Shown: positions 52,581-60,785 of the stretch, one piece after another | Layout of the letters: every line of letters begins with the position of its first letter | Position numbering within the stretch: the first letter of the stretch is position 1 | From: Streptomyces griseocarneus | Lineage (GTDB): Bacteria > Actinomycetota > Actinomycetes > Streptomycetales > Streptomycetaceae | Length of the DNA: 64,000 nucleotides | Assembly (NCBI RefSeq): GCF_014655595.1 | Contig: NZ_BNBL01000001.1 | Span: 186,001-250,000, forward strand | Reading direction: 5' to 3' | Notes under the pieces: generated by a model | The model's input: only the letters and a program-made list of their open reading frames with translations | The model's database searches: none | Told to the model about the DNA's origin: nothing | Translations under genes and position numbers: made by a program

Positions 52581-53804
52581 TCACGCCCGCGCGAAGGCGG
52601 GCGCCCGCTCCGGCCGTATGCCGACACCGCCGAGATACCCGGCCAGGGTGCGCAGCGGCGGTACGCGCCGCAGCAGCCGGAACGGGACGGGCAGCCGCTC
52701 CGGGTCGAGCCGGCCCTCGAGGGCGGGGCGCAGCAGCGTCTCGTGCTCGCCCAGCTGCATCCGCTGGATGACGGCCGCGGGCAGCCGGCGCCGCCGCTGC
52801 ACCCGGGCGAGGCCGCGGACGCCCACGCCGCCGCGCCGCAGCGGCTCCGCGAGCAGGCGGGCGGCCGCGACGGCGTCCTGCACGGCGAGGTTGACGCCCA
52901 CGCCGCCCGTCGGCGACATGATGTGCGCGGCGTCCCCGATGCACAGCAGCCCCGGCCGGTACCAGCGCCGCAGGTGCCCCATCGTCACCTCGAGCAGCTT
53001 CACGTCGTCCCAGGAGCCGATCGCCTTCGTCACCTCCGGCCCCCAGTCGAACAGCTCGCCGACGCGGTCGCGGAACCACTGGATGTCGTTGGCCCGCAGC
53101 GCGCGGTCGGTGCCCTTCTCGATGAGGTAGGAGGTCTGGTAGAACGCCCCCCGGTCCATCGTGACCGCGAACTGCCGGCCGCGGGCGCGCATGAACACCC
53201 GCCCGTCCTGGGAGCCGTCGCCCTGCGCCGGCACCCGTACGTTCCACACGTCCATCGGCACGTCGACGTACTCCGGCCGCAGCCCGGCCGCCGCGCGCAC
53301 CACCGAGTCCCGGCCGTCGCACGCGACGACGAGATCGGCGGCGATCTCCCCGCTCGTCCCGTCCGGCCCGGCGTACCGCACCCCGGTCACGCGGCCGCCG
53401 TCGGTGCGCAGCCCGGTGACGGCGGTGCGCATCCGCAGGGTGAAGGAGGGCTCCTGGCGGGCGGCGCCCGCGAGCAGGTCGAGGAAGTCCCACTGCGGAA
53501 CCATGGCGATGTACTTGTGCCGCCCGGGTATGCGCCGCAGGTCGGACAGCGTGATGACGGCGTCCCCGATGTGCATCCGCACCTCGTCGAGCCTGCGTGC
53601 GGGGAGCTCGGCGAACCGCTGCCCCAGCCCGAGTTCGTCCAGCAGCCGCAGCGTGGACGGATGCACGGTGTCCCCCCGGAAGTCCCGCAGGAAGTCCCCG
53701 TGCTTCTCCAGCACGGTCACCTCCACCCCGGCCCGGGCCAGCAACAACCCCAGCATCAACCCGGCGGGCCCGCCCCCGACGACACAGCACGTGGTGCGCT
53801 CCAT
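52581..53804 (-). CDS. FAD-dependent aromatic monooxygenase (PHBH family)
   Basis: Class A flavin monooxygenase of 407 residues. The N-terminal VVGGGPAGLMLGLLLARAGVEVTVLEK fold, the DG motif in LVVACDGRDSVVR, and CIGDAAHIMSPTGGVGVNLAVQDAVAAARLL are all present. The C-terminus lacks the extra thioredoxin-like domain of larger phenol hydroxylases. ATG 53804. Two palindromes 23-59 bases upstream suggest tight repression by a TetR-type protein. The substrate is unknown; a phenolic or quinone compound is likely. Confidence 0.87.
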   Translation of the reverse strand: MERTTCCVVGGGPAGLMLGLLLARAGVEVTVLEKHGDFLRDFRGDTVHPSTLRLLDELGLGQRFAELPARRLDEVRMHIGDAVITLSDLRRIPGRHKYIAMVPQWDFLDLLAGAARQEPSFTLRMRTAVTGLRTDGGRVTGVRYAGPDGTSGEIAADLVVACDGRDSVVRAAAGLRPEYVDVPMDVWNVRVPAQGDGSQDGRVFMRARGRQFAVTMDRGAFYQTSYLIEKGTDRALRANDIQWFRDRVGELFDWGPEVTKAIGSWDDVKLLEVTMGHLRRWYRPGLLCIGDAAHIMSPTGGVGVNLAVQDAVAAARLLAEPLRRGGVGVRGLARVQRRRRLPAAVIQRMQLGEHETLLRPALEGRLDPERLPVPFRLLRRVPPLRTLAGYLGGVGIRPERAPAFARA

Positions 53805-53826
53805 GCGTCCGCTCCCCTCACTGTTT

Positions 53827-53863
53827 CTGACCGCCTGGTCAGCTGTCTGACCGATCGGTCAGA
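53827..53863. promoter_or_regulatory. paired TetR-type operators upstream of the flavin monooxygenase gene
   Basis: CTGACC-GCCT-GGTCAG (53827-53842) and the perfect 18-bp palindrome TCTGACCGATCGGTCAGA (53846-53863) share CTGACC/GGTCAG arms. Their centres are 20 bases apart, two helical turns, as expected for two repressor dimers on one face. Confidence 0.75.
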
Positions 53864-53994
53864 CGATGTGGTGGGCAGTCTACGCAGACGTACCGGGCGT
53901 CGGTTGACCCGGATAAACAGGAGGAAGGATCCACGGGCCGCGTGATAGGCCTAGGGGGTTCGTATGCGATCCGGTTCGAGGCGAAAGGCCATGC

Positions 53995-54510
53995 GTGCGT
54001 ACCCACCACACCTGGAGCACCCGGGCCGAGACCGGTGCCGACATCCCCGCCGTCCGTGAGGTGAACCTCGCGGCGTTCGAGACGCCGCTGGAGGCCGACC
54101 TCGTCGACGCGCTGCGCGCCGACCCCGCCTGGATCGACGGCCTGTCCGTCGTCAGCACCGACGGGGACGGCCGGGTCGTCGGCCACGCCCTGCTGACGCG
54201 CTGCCACATCGGCGACACCCCGGCCCTGTGCCTGGCCCCCGTCGCCGTACGGCCCGAGCACCAGAAGACCGGCGCCGGCTCGGCCGCCGTCCGCGCCGCC
54301 CTGAAGGCGGCCAGGGACATGGGGGAGCGCTACGTCACCGTCCTCGGACACCCGGCGTACTACCCCCGCTTCGGCTTCACCCGCGCCTCCGTGCACGGCA
54401 TCGGCCTGACCATCGACGTCCCGGACGAGGCCATGATGGCCATGGCCCTCGACGAGGCCCACCCCCTGCCGAGCGGCACCGTCCGCTACGCGGCACCCTT
54501 CGCCATCTGA
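53995..54510 (+). CDS. GNAT-family N-acetyltransferase
   Basis: 171-residue acetyltransferase. The CoA-binding segment is LCLAPVAVRPEHQKTGAGSAAVRAALKAARDMG (a Q/RxxGxG/A-type loop), followed by VTVLGHPAYYPRFGFTRAS. This is the YhbS-like subgroup, whose substrates are unknown. GTG 53995 follows GAAAGG. It stands alone between divergent and convergent neighbours. Confidence 0.87.
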   Translation: MRTHHTWSTRAETGADIPAVREVNLAAFETPLEADLVDALRADPAWIDGLSVVSTDGDGRVVGHALLTRCHIGDTPALCLAPVAVRPEHQKTGAGSAAVRAALKAARDMGERYVTVLGHPAYYPRFGFTRASVHGIGLTIDVPDEAMMAMALDEAHPLPSGTVRYAAPFAI

Positions 54511-54513
54511 CGC

Positions 54514-55185
54514 CTACTCCCCGGAGAACAGGGCCGTGATCTGCTCCACGGTCCAGTTCTCCGCCGCACCGGGCGCGCGGGAGAGGTAGGAGGCGATCGC
54601 ACGGTCGTCCCACGCCCCCGCCCGGCGCAGCCCTGCGGTGAGGTGCCGGAGGTAGGCGGTGGACGGACTGGTGTGGCTCACCGCCGACAGTGACCAGGGA
54701 GCGGTGAAGGTGAGCACGGGCACGTCCTCGAGATACCCGGGACACACCAGCGTCTCGTACCGCCCGGGCCCCAGCACGTGCCGCCCCTCCCGGAGAACCA
54801 CCCCGAGATCGAGGTCGGCCCCCGGCGGCTCGTACATCTCCTGAGCGGCGATGTCCCCGAACTGCTGCGCGGTGACGAGATGGGCACACGCCCACACCGT
54901 CCCGGGCGCCTGCGGATCGTAGAAGGCCCTGCCCCCGGCCCACACCGGCGACTCGGTCGCGAAGTACAACGCCCCCGGCATCTCCACCGGCACCGACTCC
55001 CGAGGAGGCGCCGGATCCCGGCTCCCGGGAACCCCCCTCCCCGCCCCGGGCGGCCGCCCCCCGGCCAGGTAATAACGCAGCCTCCCCGGATCCATGTTGG
55101 ACCCGTAGGAGGCATACCAGACCCTGCCGGGCCTGGAGGAACGGCCGCTCACCGCAGGCCTGCTGAGACGACGAGCGCTGCTCAA
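54514..55185 (-). CDS. gamma-glutamylcyclotransferase-like protein
   Basis: Protein of about 223 residues with the WYASYGSNMDPGRLRYYLAGG signature of the GGCT fold (YGSN motif), then GALYFATESPVWAGGRAFYDP and a C-terminal PGAAENWTVEQITALFSGE. TTG 55185 follows GGAG by 5 bases; GTG 55191 is a possible alternative, and the frame continues open to 55440 without homology. GGCT-fold enzymes cyclise gamma-glutamyl amines, but this branch is uncharacterised and the catalytic Glu is not certain. Some databases label relatives as histone deacetylase, which nothing here supports. Confidence 0.72.
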   Translation of the reverse strand: MSSARRLSRPAVSGRSSRPGRVWYASYGSNMDPGRLRYYLAGGRPPGAGRGVPGSRDPAPPRESVPVEMPGALYFATESPVWAGGRAFYDPQAPGTVWACAHLVTAQQFGDIAAQEMYEPPGADLDLGVVLREGRHVLGPGRYETLVCPGYLEDVPVLTFTAPWSLSAVSHTSPSTAYLRHLTAGLRRAGAWDDRAIASYLSRAPGAAENWTVEQITALFSGE

Positions 55186-55220
55186 GCTCACTCCGTGAAA
55201 ACGTCGTACCGACGGCTTGG

Positions 55221-55385
55221 ATGCGGGCCTGGGGTGAGAATCCGGGGCTGGGCCGCTGGGGCGTGGCCAAGGCGGTCGAGGAGCTGATCGAGCTCGGCTA
55301 CTACGTACGCCGGACCGTGCGCGATGAGGGAGACTGGCCTGCACTTGAGGTTGCGGCAGCGAGGTCTGGTTCCGCGCGCCCTTGA
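55221..55385 (+). pseudogene. possible remnant of a helix-turn-helix protein
   Basis: A 54-codon frame beginning ATG 55221 reads RAWGENPGLGRWGVAKAVEELIELGYYVRRTVRDEGDW, which resembles the end of the winged-helix part of actinobacterial replication or plasmid-transfer proteins (pattern VxxALxELxELGYYxRxxxRDExG). There is no ribosome-binding site and the rest of such a protein is missing. It marks the left edge of the accessory island. Confidence 0.3.
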
Positions 55386-55451
55386 CGGGCCGGTGAGACC
55401 GGCGTGATGGTCTTGCAACCAGGCGCAACTGACTCGACACCGGAGGCAGTT

Positions 55452-55763
55452 ATGGCACTAAATTTCATGGGGATGGACCCTGAAACGAAGGAAGAGGGGT
55501 CTGCCACGGTCTGGGTTCACCATGAGCAGCAGAGGATCATCATCCAAGGTGTGACCGCCGACGATGCTCTGACAGAGGAGGTCGGCAGCACCGAGTGGGT
55601 GCCCGGCCACGCGGTGGGGATCCCTGCGCATGAGTCGGTGATCTCCCTGCCCCTACGGATGGTGCCGATCTTGAGGAAGGCGTGCGATGCCGCAGAACGT
55701 GCCGGACTTTCCGACGCTGCTCCGGAGCGCGCAGAGGACAGCAGTCCATCTGGAGATGCGTGA
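55452..55763 (+). CDS. small conserved hypothetical protein
   Basis: 103-residue protein (MALNFMGMDPETKEEG...). Composition is soluble and acidic toward the C-terminus (ERAEDSSPSGDA). GGAGG sits 6 bases before the ATG, which supports translation. Its last 77 bases overlap the DUF6879 gene in another frame; such a small protein directly before DUF6879 is common in Streptomyces regulatory islands. Function unknown. Confidence 0.7.
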   Translation: MALNFMGMDPETKEEGSATVWVHHEQQRIIIQGVTADDALTEEVGSTEWVPGHAVGIPAHESVISLPLRMVPILRKACDAAERAGLSDAAPERAEDSSPSGDA

Positions 55764-56217
55764 CACCTACGGCGTCGCCGGCGAAGCCGAAGAGTTCGAG
55801 CAGTGGAAGCGCACCGGCGAAGTAGACCTTGACCCGGAGTCCGAGGGCTGGTCCCGTTGGGTGTCCATGGTCCGCGAGGCCACTGCCCGGGGCGTGATCA
55901 TGCGGCGGGCACGCATCGTGTCCGAGCCGGTGAGCCAGTACATCAAGTACGAGTACACCACCACCGCCGTGAACGTCGCCGTGGGCGAGCAGGTCCGCTG
56001 GCTGCCCAGGCGGAAGGCGCTCGGCATCGCTGTACCCGCCGCCGACTTCTGGCTCTTCGACGATCGTCTCGTCCGGTTCAACCTCTTTACTGGCGACGGA
56101 GACTGGGCCGAACCCCGGTTCGAGATCACCGAGGACCCGGCCGTAGCCCGGCTGTGCGCCTCTGCGTTCGAAGCCGTGTGGGAGCGCGGCATTCCACACG
56201 AGGAGTACAAGGTCTAG
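55687..56217 (+). CDS. DUF6879 family protein
   Basis: 176-residue protein matching the DUF6879 pattern: FPTLLRSAQRTAVHLEMRDTYG, then FEQWKRTGEVDLDPESEGWSRWVSMVREATARGVIMRRARIVSEPVSQYIKYEYTTTAVNVAVGEQVRWLPRRKA, and DFWLFDDRLVRFNLFTGDGDW. In actinomycetes these proteins usually accompany XRE/DUF5753 regulators, as here, but the biochemical role is unknown. Confidence 0.8.
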   Translation: MPQNVPDFPTLLRSAQRTAVHLEMRDTYGVAGEAEEFEQWKRTGEVDLDPESEGWSRWVSMVREATARGVIMRRARIVSEPVSQYIKYEYTTTAVNVAVGEQVRWLPRRKALGIAVPAADFWLFDDRLVRFNLFTGDGDWAEPRFEITEDPAVARLCASAFEAVWERGIPHEEYKV

Positions 56218-56248
56218 CCGCCCCTCGCCATCGTCGGACTGCAAGCAC

Positions 56249-57135
56249 ATGTCCCCTTCGTCCCCTTCGTCCAGCGTCGCGGCGGCAAGGAGAGCTCTCG
56301 CCGACCGGCTGGTGGAGATCCGTAAGGATGCGGGCATCACCGGTCACGAGCTGTCTGTCCGGTGTGGCTGGCATCCTGCCAAGACGAGCCGCATCCAGAG
56401 CGGCAAGGTGGCGCCCACCGATGCCGATATCCGCGCTTGGTGCGCCGCCTGCGGGGCAGGTGAACAGGCCGCTGACCTGGTTGCCACGGCCCGTGCAGCC
56501 GACTCCATGTACGTCGAGTGGCGAAGGCGCCACCGGACCGGGCTGCGCCAGGCGCAAGAGCGCCTGATCAGCGGCTACGAAGAGACCTCGTTGTTCCGGA
56601 TCTACGTTTCCAACGTGCTCCCGGGGTTCTTCCAGACCCCGGAGTACGCCACGGCCCTCATGCGGTCCATGACCGACTTCCACGAGACGCCCGACGACGT
56701 TGCCGAGGCCGTACCGGCCCGCATGGCCCGGAGCCGCCTCCTCTACGAAGGCGGACACCGGTTCGCCGTCCTGATCGAAGAATGGGTTCTCCGGAGCCAG
56801 ATCGGCGACGCCGAGACGATGGCCGGGCAGCTCAGGACCTTCTCTCACTGATGCCGCTGGCGTCCGTGTCGCTGGGCGTGATCCCCTCCGCAGGGCAGCG
56901 GAAGGTGTGGCCACTGGAAGCGTTCTACCTGTTCGATGACCGGCGGGTCGCCGTCGAGAACCTAACGGCCAAGATCAACGTGGTGCAGCCGCGCGAGATC
57001 GCCGACTACGCCAAAGCCTTCAACGCGCTGTCCGGCATGGCTGTCCACGGCCCGCGTGCCCGAGCGCTGATCAGCGCGGCCATCGAAGCGCTCGGGCAAC
57101 TCGTGCGCAATAAGTCGCAAGTTCCTCGCTGGTAG
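56249..57135 (+). pseudogene. XRE-family regulator with DUF5753 domain, frameshifted
   Basis: The first frame (56249-56851) encodes an XRE helix-turn-helix (LADRLVEIRKDAGITGHELSVRCGWHPAKTSRIQSGK) and the front of DUF5753 (RIYVSNVLPGFFQTPEYATALMRS). It then stops after GQLRTFSH. The expected continuation, LLSLMPLASVSLGVIPSAGQRK through FYLFDDRRVAVEN to ALGQLVRNK, is in the -1 frame from about 56836 to 57135. One lost base near 56836 (CTCAGG-ACCTT) restores the frame. Either the gene is dead or the assembly has an error; no slippery site for programmed frameshifting is seen. Confidence 0.85.
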
Positions 57136-57160
57136 GACCGGCTGGTCCCTAGCGTTTCCG

Positions 57161-58318
57161 ATGGGCTTCGCACGCAACCAACCTGACTACGAAGTGAAGG
57201 CGGGCGCGCTGACTTCTGACTGGCTGGGGTCGTTCCAGGCGGTCCCCCGGGAACTGTTCGTGCCTGACCGTATCTGGCCGGGCATTGCGGACGGCACCCG
57301 GCAGACGGGGTTGGTAGACCGTGCCAAGGACCCGGAGGCGTGGTTCGAGGCGGTGTACTCCGACATCCCCCTCACCACGCAGTGGGACGACGGCCGGCAC
57401 TCCGGCAACGGCCTGGGCACCATGCCGACCAGCTCCAGCTCCATGCCGCGCATGGTCTTCTCGATGCTCGCCGATCTGGACGTGGCAGACGGACACCGCG
57501 TGCTGGAGATCGGCACGGGCACGGGCTGGAACGCGGGCCTTCTCGCGCACCGGCTCGGTGGCGCGAACGTCGTCAGCGTCGAATACGACGCGGACGTGTC
57601 CATGGCCGCTGTGGAGAACCTCCGGCGTGCCGGCCTGGCCCCTCTGGCCCTCGTGGGCGACGGTCGCTTGGGGCATCCCGCCAGTGCCCCGTTCGACCGG
57701 GTCATCGCTACGTGCTCTGTGGGGGAGGTGCCCCGCGCGTGGGTCGAGCAGGCACGTCCCGGCGGGCTCATCGTTGCCCCGTGGGGGACGGAGTACGGCG
57801 GTGAGTACATCGCACGCCTGGTTGTCGGCAACGACGGCACGGCGAACGGACCCTTCACCCGCTCGAGTGCCTTCATGCGCCTACGCCAGCAGCGCACGGA
57901 GCGACCGCCGTTCGAGGCCTACCTCAAGGGCCAGGAGTGGCCCTCGGACGGCACCAGGAGCACGACGACGCTTTCCCCCGCCGACATCGGCGGCTGGCTC
58001 GCACAGTTCGTGATCGGGCTGCATGTGCCCGGGGCGTTCTGGCGTGTCGAGCGGTACGGCGATGGCACGTACACGCTGTGGACGTACAGCACCGACACCC
58101 GGTCGTGGGCGTCCGCCGGCTACGAGCCGGAGGCCACCGAGTACACGGTGGTCCAGTCCGGCCCACGCAGGCTGTGGGACGAGACGGAAGCGGCCTGCCT
58201 CTGGTGGGAGGAGAACAGCCGCCCCGGCTTCGATCGTTTCGGTCTCACCGTGGACGGCGAGGGCGAACGGGTCTGGTTGGGCTCCCCGGACCAACCGATA
58301 CCGTGCCTGAGCACGTAG
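57161..58318 (+). CDS. protein-L-isoaspartate methyltransferase-like SAM methyltransferase, orphan
   Basis: 385-residue PIMT-fold methyltransferase. The N-terminal SFQAVPRELFVPD and the SAM motif VLEIGTGTGWNAGLLAHRLG match PIMT proteins, followed by GDGRLGHP and DRVIATCSVGEVPRAW. A long C-terminal part of about 170 residues (FEAYLKGQEWPSD..., PADIGGWLAQFVIG) is not found in housekeeping PIMT. The same architecture occurs in RiPP-associated methyltransferases that act with ATP-grasp peptide maturases, but no ATP-grasp or clear precursor gene is next to it. No good ribosome-binding site is seen at ATG 57161. Confidence 0.8.
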   Translation: MGFARNQPDYEVKAGALTSDWLGSFQAVPRELFVPDRIWPGIADGTRQTGLVDRAKDPEAWFEAVYSDIPLTTQWDDGRHSGNGLGTMPTSSSSMPRMVFSMLADLDVADGHRVLEIGTGTGWNAGLLAHRLGGANVVSVEYDADVSMAAVENLRRAGLAPLALVGDGRLGHPASAPFDRVIATCSVGEVPRAWVEQARPGGLIVAPWGTEYGGEYIARLVVGNDGTANGPFTRSSAFMRLRQQRTERPPFEAYLKGQEWPSDGTRSTTTLSPADIGGWLAQFVIGLHVPGAFWRVERYGDGTYTLWTYSTDTRSWASAGYEPEATEYTVVQSGPRRLWDETEAACLWWEENSRPGFDRFGLTVDGEGERVWLGSPDQPIPCLST

Positions 58319-58379
58319 CTGACCCTCCACCCATCGGCCCGGTCGGTGTTCTCCCGAGGGCTGGACGCGGCCCACAGAC

Positions 58380-58411
58380 GGCCCGGGGCGACGAAATCGC
58401 CGCCCCGGGCC
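58380..58411. terminator. strong hairpin between convergent genes
   Basis: GGCCCGGGGCG (58380-58390) and CGCCCCGGGCC (58401-58411) form a perfect 11-bp stem, with ACGAAATCGC between. It separates the methyltransferase gene from the convergent HTH-MurA gene. Confidence 0.75.
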
Positions 58412-58421
58412 GCCGCGGCGG

Positions 58422-59951
58422 TCAGATGTCCCGGAACGTTTCGATCTGGGCGCCGACCGAGTTGAGGCGTTCGGCGAGGTCCTCGTAGCCGCGGTTGATG
58501 ACGTAGACGTTGCGGAGGACGGAGGTCCCCTCGGCGGCCATCATGGCCAGGAGGACGACCACGGCGGGGCGCAGGGCGGGCGGGCACATCATTTCGGCGG
58601 AGCGCCAGCGGGTGGGGCCCTCGACCAGGACGCGGTGGGGGTCGAGGAGCTTGACGTCCGCGCCGAGGCGGTTGAGGTCGGTGAGGTAGATGGCGCGGTT
58701 GTCGTAGACCCAGTCATGGATGAGGGTCTGGCCCTGGGCGAAGGCGGCGATGGCCGCGAAGAAGGGCACGTTGTCGATGTTGAGACCGGGGAACGGCATC
58801 GGGTGGATCTTGTCGATCGGCGCGCGGAGCTTGGAGGGGCGCACGGTCAGGTCGAGCAGCCGGGTGCGGCCGTTGTCCGCGCGGTACTCGGGGCTGCGCT
58901 CGTGGTCGAGGCCCATCTCCTCCAGGACGGCGAGCTCGATCTCCATGAACTCGATCGGCACCCGGCGGATCGTCAGCTCCGACTCCGTCACCACGGCGGC
59001 GGCCAGCAGGCTCATGGCCTCGACCGGGTCCTCGGACGGCGCGTAGTCGACGTCGCGGTCGATGGTGGCCACGCCGTGCACGGTGAGCGTGGTGGTGCCG
59101 ATGCCCTCGACGCGTACGCCGAGCTCCTCGAGGAAGAAGCAGAGGTCCTGGACCATGTAGTTGGAGCTGGCGTTGCGGATGACGGTCACGCCGTCGTGGC
59201 GGGCCGCGGCCAGCAGGGCGTTCTCGGTCACGGTGTCGCCGCGCTCGGTCAGGACGATGGCGCGCGTGGGGGCGACGGAACGATCCACCTGGGCGTGGTA
59301 CGTGCCGTCGGTGGCCGTGATCTCGAGGCCGAAGTGGCGAAGGGCCGTCATGTGCGGCTGTACGGTCCGGGTGCCGAGGTCGCAGCCGCCCGCGTACGGG
59401 ATCTTGAAGTGGTCCATGCGGTGCAGCAGCGGGCCCAGGAACATGATGACGCTGCGGGTGCGGCGGGCCGCCTCGGTGTCCATCGCGCCCAGGTCGAGCT
59501 CGGTGGGCGGCACGATCTCGAGGTCGTTGCCGTCGTTGATCCACCGGTGCCGGACGCCGATGCTGGCGAGCACCTCGAGGATCCGGTAGACCTCCTCGAT
59601 CCGCGCGACGCGACGCAGCGTCGTGCGGCCGGCGTTGAGCAGCGTGGCGCACAGCAGGGCGACGCACGCGTTCTTGCTCGTCTTGACGTCGATGGAGCCC
59701 GACAGGCGGCGCCCGCCGACGACGCGCAGGTGCATGGGCCCGGCGTATCCGAGCGAGACGATCTCGCTGTCGAGCGCCTCCCCAATGCGGGCGATCATAT
59801 CAAGACTGATGTTCTGATTTCCCCGCTCGATGCGGTTGACCGCGCTCTGGCTGGTCCCGAGAGCGTCCGCGAGCTGGGACTGTGTCCAGCCGCGGTGCTG
59901 GCGGGCGTCACGGATGAGCTTGCCGATGCGGCCGAGGTAGGCGTCTGTCAT
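58422..59951 (-). CDS. XRE helix-turn-helix fused to a MurA-like enolpyruvyl transferase
   Basis: 509-residue fusion. Residues 1-65 are an XRE DNA-binding domain (LIRDARQHRGWTQSQLADALGTSQSAVNRIERGNQNISLDMIARIG). Residues 75-509 are an EPSP/MurA fold with K93-N94 (TSKNAC) and C190 in GGCDLGTRTVQPH, equivalent to the fosfomycin-target Cys, so activity as UDP-GlcNAc enolpyruvyl transferase is possible. I recall this gene next to aconitase in S. coelicolor, as here. Its role may be regulatory, coupling cell-wall precursors to transcription. Two 6-4-6 palindromes lie at and just before its start codon, as expected for autoregulation. Confidence 0.88.
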   Translation of the reverse strand: MTDAYLGRIGKLIRDARQHRGWTQSQLADALGTSQSAVNRIERGNQNISLDMIARIGEALDSEIVSLGYAGPMHLRVVGGRRLSGSIDVKTSKNACVALLCATLLNAGRTTLRRVARIEEVYRILEVLASIGVRHRWINDGNDLEIVPPTELDLGAMDTEAARRTRSVIMFLGPLLHRMDHFKIPYAGGCDLGTRTVQPHMTALRHFGLEITATDGTYHAQVDRSVAPTRAIVLTERGDTVTENALLAAARHDGVTVIRNASSNYMVQDLCFFLEELGVRVEGIGTTTLTVHGVATIDRDVDYAPSEDPVEAMSLLAAAVVTESELTIRRVPIEFMEIELAVLEEMGLDHERSPEYRADNGRTRLLDLTVRPSKLRAPIDKIHPMPFPGLNIDNVPFFAAIAAFAQGQTLIHDWVYDNRAIYLTDLNRLGADVKLLDPHRVLVEGPTRWRSAEMMCPPALRPAVVVLLAMMAAEGTSVLRNVYVINRGYEDLAERLNSVGAQIETFRDI

Positions 59952-59979
59952 GAGACAGACGGTATCTCAGATATGAGAT
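59944..59979. promoter_or_regulatory. paired palindromes over the HTH-MurA start codon
   Basis: TCTGTC-ATGA-GACAGA (59944-59959) spans the start codon and ATCTCA-GATA-TGAGAT (59964-59979) lies just upstream. Both are perfect 6-4-6 inverted repeats with centres 20 bases apart. The second also reads ATCTC-N6-GAGAT, as does the palindrome upstream of acnA. Confidence 0.75.
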
Positions 59980-60030
59980 CTCCGCCCGCCGCGCCATGGC
60001 TCCTGCACAGGTTCCCCGCCTGTGCGGCCC

Positions 60031-60585
60031 TCAGAAGTCGGAAGTGTCGAGTTCGAGGTCGAAGGGCTCGGGTACGTGGAGGGGGGCGCCGAAGGGGTGC
60101 GGGCCGTCCGTCTTCGTATACCCAAGCCTGCTCGGCTCGCTGAAGAGCGTGCAGGTCCGCTCCTGACGGTCCACGAGGAGGTAGAGAGGGGCGCCGTATT
60201 CGGCGTAGCGGCGGCGCTTCACGATGCGGTCGGTGTCGCCGTTGGAATCGGAGGTGACTTCGACGACGAGCAGGGTCTGGTCGGGCACAAGGGCGCCACC
60301 GCCCTTCGCCAGCTCTCGGGGCACGACGGCCAGGTCCGGTACGTACCAGTTGGAGGTGCCCGGCAGGTCGAGGTCTCCGGAGCCCGCCCTGCACCCGAGC
60401 TCCCGCAGGGTGGGTCCGAGCTGTTCGCGGATCTCTTCGGCTGCGTTCTCATGGTCCCATGTGGGCGCGGTTGTCTGGATGACCCCCTCGACGATCTGCA
60501 TCCGATGACCCTCGACATGCTGGATCGCGTACTTCAGCGCCTTCTCGGGGTCGTCGGCTGCATACGAATGGGGCTGTGCGCTCAT
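60031..60585 (-). CDS. Uma2 family protein (PD-(D/E)XK nuclease fold)
   Basis: 184-residue DUF820/Uma2 protein. The nuclease-fold residues are visible as VPDLAVVP and LLVVEVTSDSNGDTDRIVKRRRYAEYGAPLYLLVD. GGAGG lies 5 bases before ATG 60585 (MSAQPHSY); a further ATG at 60603 lacks such a site. These proteins are abundant in actinomycetes and cyanobacteria and have no established function. Neighbours give no clue. Confidence 0.85.
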   Translation of the reverse strand: MSAQPHSYAADDPEKALKYAIQHVEGHRMQIVEGVIQTTAPTWDHENAAEEIREQLGPTLRELGCRAGSGDLDLPGTSNWYVPDLAVVPRELAKGGGALVPDQTLLVVEVTSDSNGDTDRIVKRRRYAEYGAPLYLLVDRQERTCTLFSEPSRLGYTKTDGPHPFGAPLHVPEPFDLELDTSDF

Positions 60586-60785
60586 CGGTCCTCCCGCGGA
60601 CATCGTGACTGCAGCGTGACGACTGTCCCTGGTCTACAGCAATCGCCATGGCCGACCCGCCCGTTCGGCCCAACGCTCACCCGAACTGGTGAACCAGACC
60701 CGCGTGTTCTCCGGAAATTCCGTCCTGCGAGGATCGGATCAACGGCGGCCGTACGGATGGCCGCCCGTAGGGGGAGGTGCGCCTG

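Noticed and set aside
54514..55185. Call as histone deacetylase
   Set aside because: There is no metal-binding HDAC motif; the YGSN segment and the fold pattern are those of gamma-glutamylcyclotransferase-like proteins.
55185..58320. An integrative element or transposon
   Set aside because: No integrase, transposase, terminal inverted repeats, tRNA gene or attachment-site duplication was found; only a remnant and a frameshifted gene suggest past insertion.
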